Part shown: in pieces, positions 52,517 through 60,392 of the stretch
Position numbering within the stretch: the first letter of the stretch is position 1
How the letters are laid out: every line of letters begins with the position of its first letter
Assembly (NCBI RefSeq): GCF_001262605.1
Contig: NZ_LGTC01000001.1
Location: 3,857,001-3,921,000 of the forward strand
DNA length: 64,000 bases
DNA from: Pseudobacteroides cellulosolvens ATCC 35603 = DSM 2933
Lineage (GTDB): Bacteria > Bacillota > Clostridia > Acetivibrionales > DSM-2933
Direction of reading: 5' to 3'
The notes under the pieces: model-generated
The model's input: only the letters and a program-made list of their open reading frames with translations
The model's database searches: none
Told to the model about the DNA's origin: nothing
Made by a program: the position numbers and the translations under genes

Positions 52517-53857
52517 CTAGTATAATCTCCTAAGTTTTGCGGGAAGAATAGACATTTCCTCCCTATATTTTGCTATTGTCCTTCTTGCAACATTAATACC
52601 CTCAACCCCTATTTTTCTCCTTATTTGTTCATCACTTAATGGATTTCTAATATCCTCGTTTTGAACAATATTCCTTATAGCCTTTTTTACAGCATTAGCT
52701 GCAATACCAGAATCATTTACAGTATCAATCTCTGTTGAAAAAAAGTATTTTAGCTCATAGATTCCTCTAGGGGTCTCAATATACTTTCCATTAACTGTTC
52801 GGCTTATTGTTGACTCATGCAGTCCTACCTTATCAGCCACCATTTTTAGAGACAAAGGCCTCAGAAATTTATGCCCATTTTTTAAGAAATCGTTCTGATA
52901 TTCAATAATGCAGTTTGCTACGTTTAATATTGTCCTTTTACGTAGCTCTATAGCTTTTATAACATCAATAGCTTTAGAAATATTTGATTTAATATATTTT
53001 TTTGTTTCTATAGAGCTTTGTTCATTTTTAATTAAAGACCTATAATGTTCGTTTATTTTCAAACTCATAGCCCCGTCATTGATGAACAAAACGATGAATT
53101 TGTCATTAACGAACTTAGTAATTAGATCCGGTTGAATATACATTGTATTATAATTGCCTGAAAACTTTAACCCAGGCTTTGGGTCTATATTCTTAATTTT
53201 TTTATAAATTTCTACTACCTGTTCATAAGGTAAATCCAGCTTTTCTGATATACTTTTATATTTCTTTTCAGCAAGCAGTTCTAGGTAGTTGATAACAACC
53301 GTTTTAATATTCTCATCCAACTCCCTCCTACGATTAAGCTGCAATAAAATGCATTCTTTTAGATTCCGTGCTCCAATACCTGCAGGATCTAACTTTTGTA
53401 TAACACTAAGTGCTTTCTTAACTTTATTTAAAGCTACTCCTAGAATACAAGATACTTCATTGATATTTACACTGAGATACCCGTAATCATTTATTGTTTC
53501 AATTAAATAAAACGCAATTTTCCTAATTTGTGCATCGATACAAAGTTCTCTTATCTGAGTCTGCAAATGATCCCTTAAAGTAAGATGATTACTTACATAA
53601 TCGGAAAAAAACTTTCTTTCTAAATCTACATATCCCTTTTCGTACATATTATCTTCTGCAGTTTCATCTCTTTGCAGTTCGAAATCAGTCGATTCATAAT
53701 CTTCCATATCCAGTAAAGGATTTTCATCTAATTGTATTGTAATATACTGCATTAGTTCAATATTTGACATTTGCAGTACTTTAAGCTCATAAATGATTTT
53801 GGGTGTAATAGTCAATTGCTGATTTTGAGATATCTGAGTTCCTAATCTTGTATTCAT
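52517..53857 (-). CDS. rpoN: RNA polymerase sigma-54 factor
   Basis: Alternative sigma factor that needs an AAA+ activator. The N-terminal glutamine/leucine-rich activator-interaction region (LQMSNIELMQYITIQLDENPLL), the core-binding domain in the middle (DPAGIGARNLKECILLQL), the helix-turn-helix (MVADKVGLHESTISRTVNGKYIETPRG), and the RpoN box ARRTIAKYRE (about 424-433) are all present. 446 residues is normal. No bacterial enhancer-binding protein and no convincing -24/-12 promoter was found in the window. Confidence 0.97.
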   Translation of the reverse strand: MNTRLGTQISQNQQLTITPKIIYELKVLQMSNIELMQYITIQLDENPLLDMEDYESTDFELQRDETAEDNMYEKGYVDLERKFFSDYVSNHLTLRDHLQTQIRELCIDAQIRKIAFYLIETINDYGYLSVNINEVSCILGVALNKVKKALSVIQKLDPAGIGARNLKECILLQLNRRRELDENIKTVVINYLELLAEKKYKSISEKLDLPYEQVVEIYKKIKNIDPKPGLKFSGNYNTMYIQPDLITKFVNDKFIVLFINDGAMSLKINEHYRSLIKNEQSSIETKKYIKSNISKAIDVIKAIELRKRTILNVANCIIEYQNDFLKNGHKFLRPLSLKMVADKVGLHESTISRTVNGKYIETPRGIYELKYFFSTEIDTVNDSGIAANAVKKAIRNIVQNEDIRNPLSDEQIRRKIGVEGINVARRTIAKYREEMSILPAKLRRLY

Positions 53858-53929
53858 AAGACCTCACCTTTCTAGTGTTACTAACAAAAGGATATCACTC
53901 AAAATTGAAGATTTTATGTAGAACAACAA

Positions 53930-53959
53930 AAAGACTGGCATAATCAAATACCAGTCTTT
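53930..53959 (-). terminator. Terminator behind the copper-amine-oxidase-domain gene
   Basis: AAAGACTGG / CCAGTCTTT, a 9-bp stem with a 12-base loop, followed on the minus strand by TTGTTG and preceded by an A-rich run. It lies about 95 bases after the stop codon, with repeat copy F in between. Confidence 0.7.
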
Positions 53960-53996
53960 ACTTTTTACAGCAATTATTTAGGACACTTAAGATGCT

Positions 53997-54043
53997 TAGG
54001 CATGATCAAAAAATAACACATCCGTTATAAATTTCGCTCATGT
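53997..54043 (-). repeat. Dispersed palindromic repeat, copy F (half element)
   Basis: Minus-strand ATGAGCGAAATTTATAACGG, then ATGTGTTATTTTTTGATCATGCC. It matches copies D and E apart from a few bases. It begins about ten bases after the stop codon of the copper-amine-oxidase-domain gene. Confidence 0.8.
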
Positions 54044-54052
54044 TAAGACTCA

Positions 54053-54808
54053 TTATAAAACTTCATATTCAGCTATTTTCACAATCTTATTCTCTGAATT
54101 TGGCTTTTTTATTACAACATATTTGCTAATAAAATTATGACAACCAGGAAGTATAACCTTGCCCTCAATATTATTCATACCTCCCGATTTACCGGTGATA
54201 GCAATATCCGCGGGCAAGACATAACCATATTCATCTGCGACTTCCAATACCGCACTGCTAGCATCAAAGTTAAGCTTACCGATAACTTTTAAGACTCCTT
54301 GCTCACTTGATGTATCTATTTTACTGATGCTGAATTTTAGGTCTTTATAAGTGCCTCCCTGTCCCAATTTATATGAGTTATTATTGTATGTAATGGAAAC
54401 AGTATTAGTAGAACCTTCCCACTTTACCTCAGCACCAAGGTTTTCACTAATAAACCTGAGCGGTACAAATGTTCTGCCGCCGGATATCTCAGGAGGCACA
54501 TCCAAATTCACCTTACTGCCGTTTACATATGCATAGTTGGTCCCAATTTTCAAAGATACCTTGGTAGCATTTTTTGTGGCTATAACAACCTGTCTTTCAG
54601 AATCCCAGGAAACTTTAGTCCCAAATTCCTCGAGTATTTTCCTAAAGGGTACTAATGTTCGTCCGTCCTTAGCATATGGTTTTGCATCAAACACAAGTTT
54701 TTTATCATTGTACCAGACAGTGATCTGTCCATCAGCATATGCATGCTGTAAAGGTATCAAACTTAATGTGACACTCACCAAAACAACTAACGCTAAATAT
54801 TTTCCCAT
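54053..54808 (-). CDS. Secreted copper-amine-oxidase N-terminal-domain protein
   Basis: Exported protein of about 251 residues. The signal peptide (MGKYLALVVLVSVTLSLIPL) ends near AYADG. It carries the copper amine oxidase N-terminal-like domain common in Firmicutes envelope proteins, with the twin motif DGRTLVPFRKILEEFGTKVSWD and GGRTFVPLRFISENLGAEVKWEG. Despite the name, such proteins are not oxidases; they are thought to be cell-wall or surface associated. The last ~100 residues resemble a beta-rich domain I do not recognise. ATG 54808 lies eight bases after AAGGA. Confidence 0.88.
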   Translation of the reverse strand: MGKYLALVVLVSVTLSLIPLQHAYADGQITVWYNDKKLVFDAKPYAKDGRTLVPFRKILEEFGTKVSWDSERQVVIATKNATKVSLKIGTNYAYVNGSKVNLDVPPEISGGRTFVPLRFISENLGAEVKWEGSTNTVSITYNNNSYKLGQGGTYKDLKFSISKIDTSSEQGVLKVIGKLNFDASSAVLEVADEYGYVLPADIAITGKSGGMNNIEGKVILPGCHNFISKYVVIKKPNSENKIVKIAEYEVL

Positions 54809-54982
54809 GATACACATCCTTATAACCATAATTTGATAATAGTATATAAGAAAATTGTGAAGATTTTATGAAGATAAAAGATTTATAATTTAAAGAGCTG
54901 TATGACTGCTGGTATTTGAAGCAATAGAAATGTGCAATGTTTGTAGAACTGCAATTGTTTTTGAGAATTAAAACTTTCCAAT

Positions 54983-55453
54983 TTAATCGATGAAATACTT
55001 CATACTAGTCTTCTTCAATTCCTTCGTGCTATATAATATTTCGTATTCATTAACTCCAGTTATTTTTGCAATATTACAAACAACCTCTTCGCATTCCTCT
55101 TTAGACTGTCCATGTATCATGGTATACAAATTATACGGCCAGTCACGGAAGGTCACTCTCTTATAACAATGACTTATCTGGGAAAATGATGCCATCAACT
55201 TTCCTATTTCTTCGGATCTTTCTTCCGGAACAACCCATACCACCATTGCATTATGAGAAAACCCTGCTTTTCTATGGTGCAGGATTGCACCAATTCTTCT
55301 GAGAATCTTTTGCTCCTTAAGGCTATGAATCCTCTCCAAAAGGGCATCTTCATTGATATCAAGATCTTTTGCAATTGCTTTAAAAGGTTCCTTTTGCAAT
55401 AGGATATCTTCTTGGAGTATTCGTATAATTTTTCTATCCAAATCGTTTAGCAT
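54983..55453 (-). CDS. ahbB: Siroheme decarboxylase subunit (AhbB, Lrp/AsnC-like)
   Basis: With AhbA converts siroheme to 12,18-didecarboxysiroheme in the alternative heme pathway. The fold is Lrp/AsnC-like (helix-turn-helix LDRKIIRILQEDILL...), but the motifs RRIGAILHHRKAGFSHNAMVVW and SHCYKRVTFRDWPYNLYTMIHG are those of AhbB. 156 residues is usual. It follows ahbA by two bases, in the order ahbC-ahbD-ahbA-ahbB. Confidence 0.9.
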   Translation of the reverse strand: MLNDLDRKIIRILQEDILLQKEPFKAIAKDLDINEDALLERIHSLKEQKILRRIGAILHHRKAGFSHNAMVVWVVPEERSEEIGKLMASFSQISHCYKRVTFRDWPYNLYTMIHGQSKEECEEVVCNIAKITGVNEYEILYSTKELKKTSMKYFID

Positions 55454-55455
55454 TT

Positions 55456-55908
55456 CTACTCCTTAATATTGAAGTTTGTTTTTATTTTATAAATTTTTTC
55501 TGAAGGAAAGCTTAATATCCTACTTATCTGAGACTTTTCTCTTATTTCCTCTAAAACTTCATCCACTTTTTCTCTTGAACTTGCTATTACTGTAAACCAC
55601 ATATTTAAGGCACCGTCTCTTATATAATTATGGGTAACACAACTGTACCCGTTAATAATATCTGATACCTCATCAATTCGCTGTGCAGGCACACTTATTG
55701 CACACAAGGTAGAGAAATACCCCAGACTTCTCGAGTCGAAAATCCCTCCAATTCTACGTATATAGCCATTTTCCTTGAGCATCTTTATTCTATTTATAAC
55801 TTCATCTTCGGAAATTCCCAGCTGTTCTCCTAAAACCAGGAAGGGCCTCTTATGTATCGGGAACTTTTCTTGAAGCAAATTCAAAAGTTCTCTATCTGTA
55901 TTATCCAT
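55456..55908 (-). CDS. ahbA: Siroheme decarboxylase subunit (AhbA, Lrp/AsnC-like)
   Basis: Partner subunit of the siroheme decarboxylase. 150 residues, Lrp/AsnC-like fold with GISEDEVINRIKMLKENGYIRRIGGIFDSRSLGY and CVTHNYIRDGALNMWFTVIASS. It pairs with the AhbB-like protein just downstream; the two are paralogues. It lies five bases after the second radical-SAM gene. Confidence 0.88.
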   Translation of the reverse strand: MDNTDRELLNLLQEKFPIHKRPFLVLGEQLGISEDEVINRIKMLKENGYIRRIGGIFDSRSLGYFSTLCAISVPAQRIDEVSDIINGYSCVTHNYIRDGALNMWFTVIASSREKVDEVLEEIREKSQISRILSFPSEKIYKIKTNFNIKE

Positions 55909-55913
55909 ATCAA

Positions 55914-56909
55914 TTATTCCTCCACTGCCGACCTATACAAACACCACGGTTCTTCTGCCATGAAATCTCCGTTGTTATAAAATGCTGCCCTTGCCCTGCA
56001 ACCGCCGCAGGCAACTTTGTATTTGCACTTACCGCAGCCACCTTTATAATTCATAGTCCGCAATTCATTAAAAATAGAACTGTTCGCCCAAATTTGACTA
56101 AAAGGAGTTTTTCTTACATTTCCAACAGACTGATTAATATAAGCACATGGCTGAACCTCCCCTGTGGGACTGATAATACAATAATGAGTACCAGCAAGGC
56201 ATCCTCTGGCAAATCGAAGGTTAATTCCCATTTCCTTGGCTATTCTCATAAATTGGGGAGCACAGGTGGGTTTTAATTCAATTTTTACCTGCTGCTGTTT
56301 CATTATAATTTTAGTAAGCAGCTGCTCATATTGTTCTGTCCTTAAGGATTCCTCTTCAATATTTACAGCTCGGCCGGTTGGTACAAGGAAAAAAATATGA
56401 TGGGCAACAGCTCCCATCTCTACAGCAAAATCAGTCAGATCAATTATTTCATCCATATTCCAGTTCATAACAGTAGAATGCACTTGGAATGGTAAACCGG
56501 CTTTTTTACAAGCTTTCATGCCCGCAACTGTTTTATCCCAAGAGTTTTCCAGGCCTCTGAAGTCATCATGCTTTTTTCGATCCAAACTGTCAATGCTGAT
56601 ACCCATTCCCATTGCCCCTGCTTTTTTTAACCTTATAGCTGTTTCTTCATTTAATAGAGTGCCATTTGTTCCAAACACAGGTCGTAAGTCTACACTTACA
56701 GCATGTTCTACCAAATCAAAAATATATGGTAGCATAAGAGGCTCTCCACCCGAAAAAATAACTATTTTAAAGCCTGCTTTTGCTATTTCATTCAGAAGTT
56801 CCTTTCCTTCTTCCAGAGTCAACTCACCTTGGGCTTCTGTCCCTGAATCCCTATAACAATGCTTGCAAAACATATTACATTTATTTGTGGTATTCCATGA
56901 AATAATCAT
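55914..56909 (-). CDS. ahbD: Radical SAM heme synthase-like protein (AhbD/NirJ2)
   Basis: Probable last step of the alternative heme pathway, oxidative decarboxylation of Fe-coproporphyrin III propionates. The radical SAM cluster motif CNMFCKHCY is at residues 11-19, IVIFSGGEPLM follows, and a C-terminal SPASM-like domain has CLAGTHYCIISPTGEVQPCAY and GGCGKCKYKVACGGCRARA for further clusters. 331 residues. Similar proteins are called NirJ2. Assignment as D rather than another family member rests on operon order and on the neighbour being AhbC/NirJ1-like. Confidence 0.85.
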   Translation of the reverse strand: MIISWNTTNKCNMFCKHCYRDSGTEAQGELTLEEGKELLNEIAKAGFKIVIFSGGEPLMLPYIFDLVEHAVSVDLRPVFGTNGTLLNEETAIRLKKAGAMGMGISIDSLDRKKHDDFRGLENSWDKTVAGMKACKKAGLPFQVHSTVMNWNMDEIIDLTDFAVEMGAVAHHIFFLVPTGRAVNIEEESLRTEQYEQLLTKIIMKQQQVKIELKPTCAPQFMRIAKEMGINLRFARGCLAGTHYCIISPTGEVQPCAYINQSVGNVRKTPFSQIWANSSIFNELRTMNYKGGCGKCKYKVACGGCRARAAFYNNGDFMAEEPWCLYRSAVEE

Positions 56910-56922
56910 TGTTTTTCTCCCC

Positions 56923-58086
56923 CTAAATGCCTATTTCCTCATCGTTTAAATAACACGCAGGATCTGATGCCCAAAAATCACCCGTCACTGCTTCCGCCCT
57001 TGCACGAAAATTACCGTTGCAAATGTCAATCCACTTACATAAACTGCAGCGGCCTTTTAAAAGAGGTTTTCTCTCCTTAAGGCCCGACATCAAATCGTTT
57101 GACTCATCCTTCCAAATTTCTGAAAAAGTCCTTTCTTTAACATTACCAAGGATATGCTGCTGCGTAAATTGATCGGGATGGACATACCCCTCTGAATCAA
57201 TATTTCCAAAGGCTATCCCAGATCGGTTTCCACCATTCATTTTTAATTGTGACAGTATTTTATCCGATAGTAATGGGTATTTTTTTAAAGACTGTAAATA
57301 TAGATACACTGCATCTGAATGATTATCAACTGTCAGGATTTCTGTGCTGCTGCCTAGTTCTATTGCTTTATTCATTATTAAATCAAGAGCCGACCTGGTC
57401 TCATCATGGGTTATGTCGTCATTAACCATGTCAGTACCCCGACCTGAGTATACCAAGTGGTAAAAACAGACCCTGGGTATTTTCTCTTCCTTTATCAAGT
57501 AAAATATATCGTCTAAATATTTATAGTTATACTTGCTGATAGTAAAACGAAGTCCAACCTTCTGCTCAGCTTCAATACAATTTCTTATTCCTTTAAGTGC
57601 ATTGTCAAAACTTCCACTAACGCCCCTAAAAGCATCATGACTCCGCCCTATTCCATCCAAACTAATACCTATATATCCAACACCAAGTTGCTTAAATTTC
57701 TTTGCATGTTCTCTATCGATCAATGTACCATTGGTAGAAATGGTACATCTAATACTGCGAGTATTAGTATATCGGATTATTTCCAACAAATCCTCTCTAA
57801 CTAAAGGCTCTCCGCCGGAAATCAATATAACCGGAACTTTAAAATCACTAAGGTCATCTATTAATTTTTTCGCCTCATCAGTTGTTAGTTCACCATCGTA
57901 CTTCTTATTCTCTGATTGTGAATAGCAGTGCATGCATTTTAAATTGCATGTTCTGGTGCAATTCCATGCTACCACCGGACCATACCCATTACTGACACCA
58001 TGTTTTTGTTTTCCAGCCCCAGGCACATACCTTAGCTTGTCCCCATAATTCTCAGTCCCACATAGTAGTTTTGTAACTCCTAACAT
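56923..58086 (-). CDS. ahbC: Radical SAM didecarboxysiroheme deacetylase-like protein (AhbC/NirJ1)
   Basis: Probable conversion of 12,18-didecarboxysiroheme to Fe-coproporphyrin III. The N-terminus MLGVTKLLCG is a hallmark of the NirJ1/AhbC group. The radical SAM motif is CNLKCMHCY near residue 50, ILISGGEPL follows, and the C-terminus has CSLCKWIDICNGNFRARAEAVTG, a SPASM-like cluster site. 387 residues is normal. First gene of ahbCDAB, 13 bases before ahbD. No cytochrome cd1 genes are seen, so heme b, not heme d1, is the likely product. Confidence 0.87.
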   Translation of the reverse strand: MLGVTKLLCGTENYGDKLRYVPGAGKQKHGVSNGYGPVVAWNCTRTCNLKCMHCYSQSENKKYDGELTTDEAKKLIDDLSDFKVPVILISGGEPLVREDLLEIIRYTNTRSIRCTISTNGTLIDREHAKKFKQLGVGYIGISLDGIGRSHDAFRGVSGSFDNALKGIRNCIEAEQKVGLRFTISKYNYKYLDDIFYLIKEEKIPRVCFYHLVYSGRGTDMVNDDITHDETRSALDLIMNKAIELGSSTEILTVDNHSDAVYLYLQSLKKYPLLSDKILSQLKMNGGNRSGIAFGNIDSEGYVHPDQFTQQHILGNVKERTFSEIWKDESNDLMSGLKERKPLLKGRCSLCKWIDICNGNFRARAEAVTGDFWASDPACYLNDEEIGI

Positions 58087-58407
58087 AAAATAATTCCTTT
58101 CAACTCAAGTATACCAATTCAACAGGTAATCGTAAAAAATATCCATACCAAGTTTATCATATTGACTCTATATATTACTTAATTCTTCAATTTAGATATA
58201 AAATGTTATTTAATTGATGTATATTATAGCATATTCTAACACATTATAACATATTGTATCTCTTTATTACATAATTCTCTTTATAACCCAGCCTATATTT
58301 TTTTTGTGGTTTTTGTTTATTCCTTATTTATGTATTCATAATGCAACTCCTTCTTGAGATAATATCATTAATTTTGCCAAGAAGGAGTTATTTACTGATA
58401 GCAAATT
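58087..58407. other. Intergenic region upstream of ahbC
   Basis: About 320 very AT-rich bases. On the minus strand a TATACT at about 58107-58112 with TTACGA 16 bases upstream is a weak promoter candidate. Further up, several TATAAT-like hexamers repeat at about 15-base intervals (near 58215-58250). A 12-bp hairpin (separate entry) lies at the far end. No riboswitch was recognised. Confidence 0.4.
58345..58389 (-). terminator. Hairpin behind the GH75-like gene
   Basis: AACTCCTTCTTG (58345-58356) pairs with CAAGAAGGAGTT (58378-58389), a 12-bp stem with a 21-base loop, about 20 bases after the stop codon. No T-run follows, so its efficiency as a terminator is doubtful. Confidence 0.55.
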
Positions 58408-59040
58408 TTACGAAGAGTGTGATGTAGTTTTTTTCAAAGCATTAAAATAAGGTATTGCACAATTTGCTATTTGTGCAGCTGTTGGAATAGGTTTTCCATA
58501 ACCATATCCACACTTCGAACCACTGCCTGGAAACATTATATATACAAGATCTAAGTCATCGTGACCAATAAATTTACCTGAACTGGTTTTATACTGGAAC
58601 CCTAGTGCTGCATGCATTGCTATTGAAGCTTCACCGATTTTTCCTGCAGGGCCTTTATCAGCATATATTACATAAACACTTTTTCCAGTAGTTGTATCTA
58701 TTACTATTCCTATATCTCCCAGCATAACATTGTTTTTATTATTTTTAGGAAGTACAATATATGGAATAGTCTCAGCATTTACTGCTTGATCTCCATACAT
58801 TAAACTGGTATTAGGATCGTGTGGTGGAGGGTAATTTATTGGCGACCCATCGGTATCTACTTGTGCCGATGTTTTCCAAACTGTTGCCGGAGTATAATCA
58901 GGCCCATAGCTATAAGTTTTAAGATAGACTCTTTCAGACGGACGATCAACTACATTTGCCCAATATACCTCATTAGGATAATTCTTTGCATGATTCATCA
59001 CATAGTTTGCGATATGTTTCATATCCACTTGGATATTCAT
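58408..59040 (-). CDS. GH75-like chitosanase-fold protein without signal peptide
   Basis: 210 residues. AQVDTDGSP, IPYIVLPKN, MLGDIGIVID and VIYADKGPAGKIGEASIAMHAALGF follow the order of motifs in GH75 chitosanases, where an Asp in the first and a Glu in the GEAS motif are catalytic. There is no signal peptide or membrane segment, odd for an enzyme that would act on chitosan outside the cell. It may be exported another way, be released on lysis, or have another substrate. AAGGAGATG precedes the ATG. Apparently a single-gene unit. Confidence 0.7.
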   Translation of the reverse strand: MNIQVDMKHIANYVMNHAKNYPNEVYWANVVDRPSERVYLKTYSYGPDYTPATVWKTSAQVDTDGSPINYPPPHDPNTSLMYGDQAVNAETIPYIVLPKNNKNNVMLGDIGIVIDTTTGKSVYVIYADKGPAGKIGEASIAMHAALGFQYKTSSGKFIGHDDLDLVYIMFPGSGSKCGYGYGKPIPTAAQIANCAIPYFNALKKTTSHSS

Positions 59041-59085
59041 GCTAACATCTCCTTACTCTATATATAGCTGTTATTAATAATATAT

Positions 59086-59128
59086 AAAAAAGACAGCGAT
59101 TATGTTACCACAATAGCTTTCTTTTTTA
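59086..59128 (-). terminator. Terminator-like hairpin behind the DUF1540 gene
   Basis: A-rich stem AAAAAAGAAAGC with GCTGTCTTTTTT (one mismatch) around a loop of about 19 bases; the minus-strand 3' side ends in a T-run. It begins about 40 bases after the DUF1540 stop codon and may end transcription of the membrane-protein cluster. Confidence 0.6.
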
Positions 59129-59166
59129 TATGCTTTTGATTTAGGGTTATTCCAGCATTAGATTTT

Positions 59167-59331
59167 CTATTCCTTGTCCTTAAAGGTTGTGCAACAAGTT
59201 TCGTCACTGATATCAGCTTTATGTTTACCCTCCATTGCATTAACTTCAAGTGCATCGGCATAGCACATCATACTTTTATTGTAAGTGCAGTTTGTAACTC
59301 CGCATTTAACTTTCATACATGGTGCTTCCAT
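59167..59331 (-). CDS. DUF1540-type small cysteine-rich protein
   Basis: 54 residues with the spaced cysteines MKVKCGVTNCTYNKSMMCYA and a late DETCCTTF, the DUF1540 pattern that suggests metal binding. Function unknown; such proteins occur in spore-forming Firmicutes. ATG 59331 follows AAGGAGGTG at the right distance; the open frame extends 13 codons upstream. It lies 72 bases after the methionine-rich gene and may share its transcript. Confidence 0.82.
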   Translation of the reverse strand: MEAPCMKVKCGVTNCTYNKSMMCYADALEVNAMEGKHKADISDETCCTTFKDKE

Positions 59332-59402
59332 TAAATCACCTCCTTTTCCGGACTGGTAATTCCTATCCATATTACTAGCCCTTGCATCCCGGCTTAGCTT
59401 AT

Positions 59403-60017
59403 TTACATCATCCCCATACCTCCTCCGCTCATGCTACCGGAGGAACCACCGGACATGCCTCCCATAGGCATCATGTTCATCATTCCCATACCTCCCATAT
59501 TACCCATTCCACCCTGAGGCATAGACTGCATTTGCATACCACCCATGTTATTTGTCATCATTTGCTGCATCTGATTTATCTGCATTTGCATTTGGTTTAA
59601 ACGCTGCATTATCATAGTATTTGTATCCATACCCATTGGAGCACTCATGTTCATCATTCCCATTCCACTCATACCACCCTGCATCTGCATACCTCCCATG
59701 CCGCCTTGCATGGTTATTCCTGGTTGTATTTGCATATTACCATGTCCTGTCATGTTACTCCCTGGATTTATAAAGTTTAGTATTACAACTGCAATAATTA
59801 TTCCTATAAGTGAAAACATTGAAAGTCTAAGCCACCCATTGTTTTGCATGAATGAACCTCCTTTTTCTATTTGCGTATTTTTATTAGACTTTACACCCTT
59901 CTGTTTTGGGGTTGTAATATAACTAAAAAAACCTATTCCTACAAGTCCAACCCCTACAATTAGCAGCAGGATTAATACAAAGATATATAAAGTTCCTACA
60001 CTTCCAAGAATCGTCAA
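59403..60017 (-). CDS. Methionine-rich membrane protein, internal start likely
   Basis: No known family recognised. The full frame (204 residues from TTG 60017) has a membrane helix at 8-31, a basic linker, a second helix at about 62-82 (FSLIGIIIAVVILNFI), then about 110 residues of which roughly a third are methionine, rich also in Gly and Gln. Inside the tail is RLNQMQMQINQMQQMM. A strong AAAGGAGG sits before an in-frame ATG at 59849 (MQNNGW), so a 148-residue form is likely too, or instead. The paralogue at 63.4 kb starts with nearly the same MNNNGWLKL. The tail suggests copper or silver binding. Confidence 0.75.
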   Translation of the reverse strand: MTILGSVGTLYIFVLILLLIVGVGLVGIGFFSYITTPKQKGVKSNKNTQIEKGGSFMQNNGWLRLSMFSLIGIIIAVVILNFINPGSNMTGHGNMQIQPGITMQGGMGGMQMQGGMSGMGMMNMSAPMGMDTNTMIMQRLNQMQMQINQMQQMMTNNMGGMQMQSMPQGGMGNMGGMGMMNMMPMGGMSGGSSGSMSGGGMGMM

Positions 60018-60029
60018 TTTACCACCTAC

Positions 60030-60392
60030 CTATTTGAGCCAGATAATTGCAAGAAACACCGACCCTGCTATAATAAAAGGGAGCAAGATAACAATTGTTG
60101 CCGTTGTAAGATAATGAGTTGCTGTTAAAAAGCTATCACTTTGACTATGGTGGCTGTTGTGGCTCTGACTCTGGTTTTGCTCCTGCAATCCCTCTATCTG
60201 CTCTTGCTCCTTAATCATGTCACTTAGAGTAATATTTCCAAGATGCATGGAACTCATCATATTTCCCATGGTCTTATTCATCATGCTTGCCTGCTTTCTG
60301 TACCCATATCCATAAGATACTATCAGTGCTAAAATTGTAATTTCAACGAAGGTTATCGCAAGCCGCCAGAAACGCAGCTTCTTTTTATCCAC
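60030..60392 (-). CDS. Two-helix membrane protein with His/Met-rich loop
   Basis: 120 residues, no known family. Membrane helices lie at about 9-26 and 96-118. The loop between them holds a methionine group (MMNKTMGNMMSSMHLGN), a glutamine/glutamate-rich stretch, and histidines (SHNSHHSQSD), all possible soft-metal ligands on the outer face. Its start overlaps the end of the next upstream gene by eight bases. Part of the seven-gene membrane cluster. Confidence 0.8.
   Translation of the reverse strand: MDKKKLRFWRLAITFVEITILALIVSYGYGYRKQASMMNKTMGNMMSSMHLGNITLSDMIKEQEQIEGLQEQNQSQSHNSHHSQSDSFLTATHYLTTATIVILLPFIIAGSVFLAIIWLK

Noticed and set aside
54053..54808. Copper amine oxidase enzyme near the methionine-rich cluster
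   Set aside because: Only the N-terminal-type envelope domain is present; the catalytic domain and topaquinone site are absent, so it is not evidence for copper metabolism.
59382..59600. Plus-strand open frame rich in histidine and threonine
   Set aside because: It is the complement of the methionine-rich tail (ATG codons read as CAT), has no ribosome site, and overlaps a well-supported gene.
59440..59720. Tandem repeat or CRISPR-like appearance of repeated CAT/CCCAT units
   Set aside because: The units are codon-scale and irregular, explained by Met/Gly coding; no constant repeat with unique spacers.
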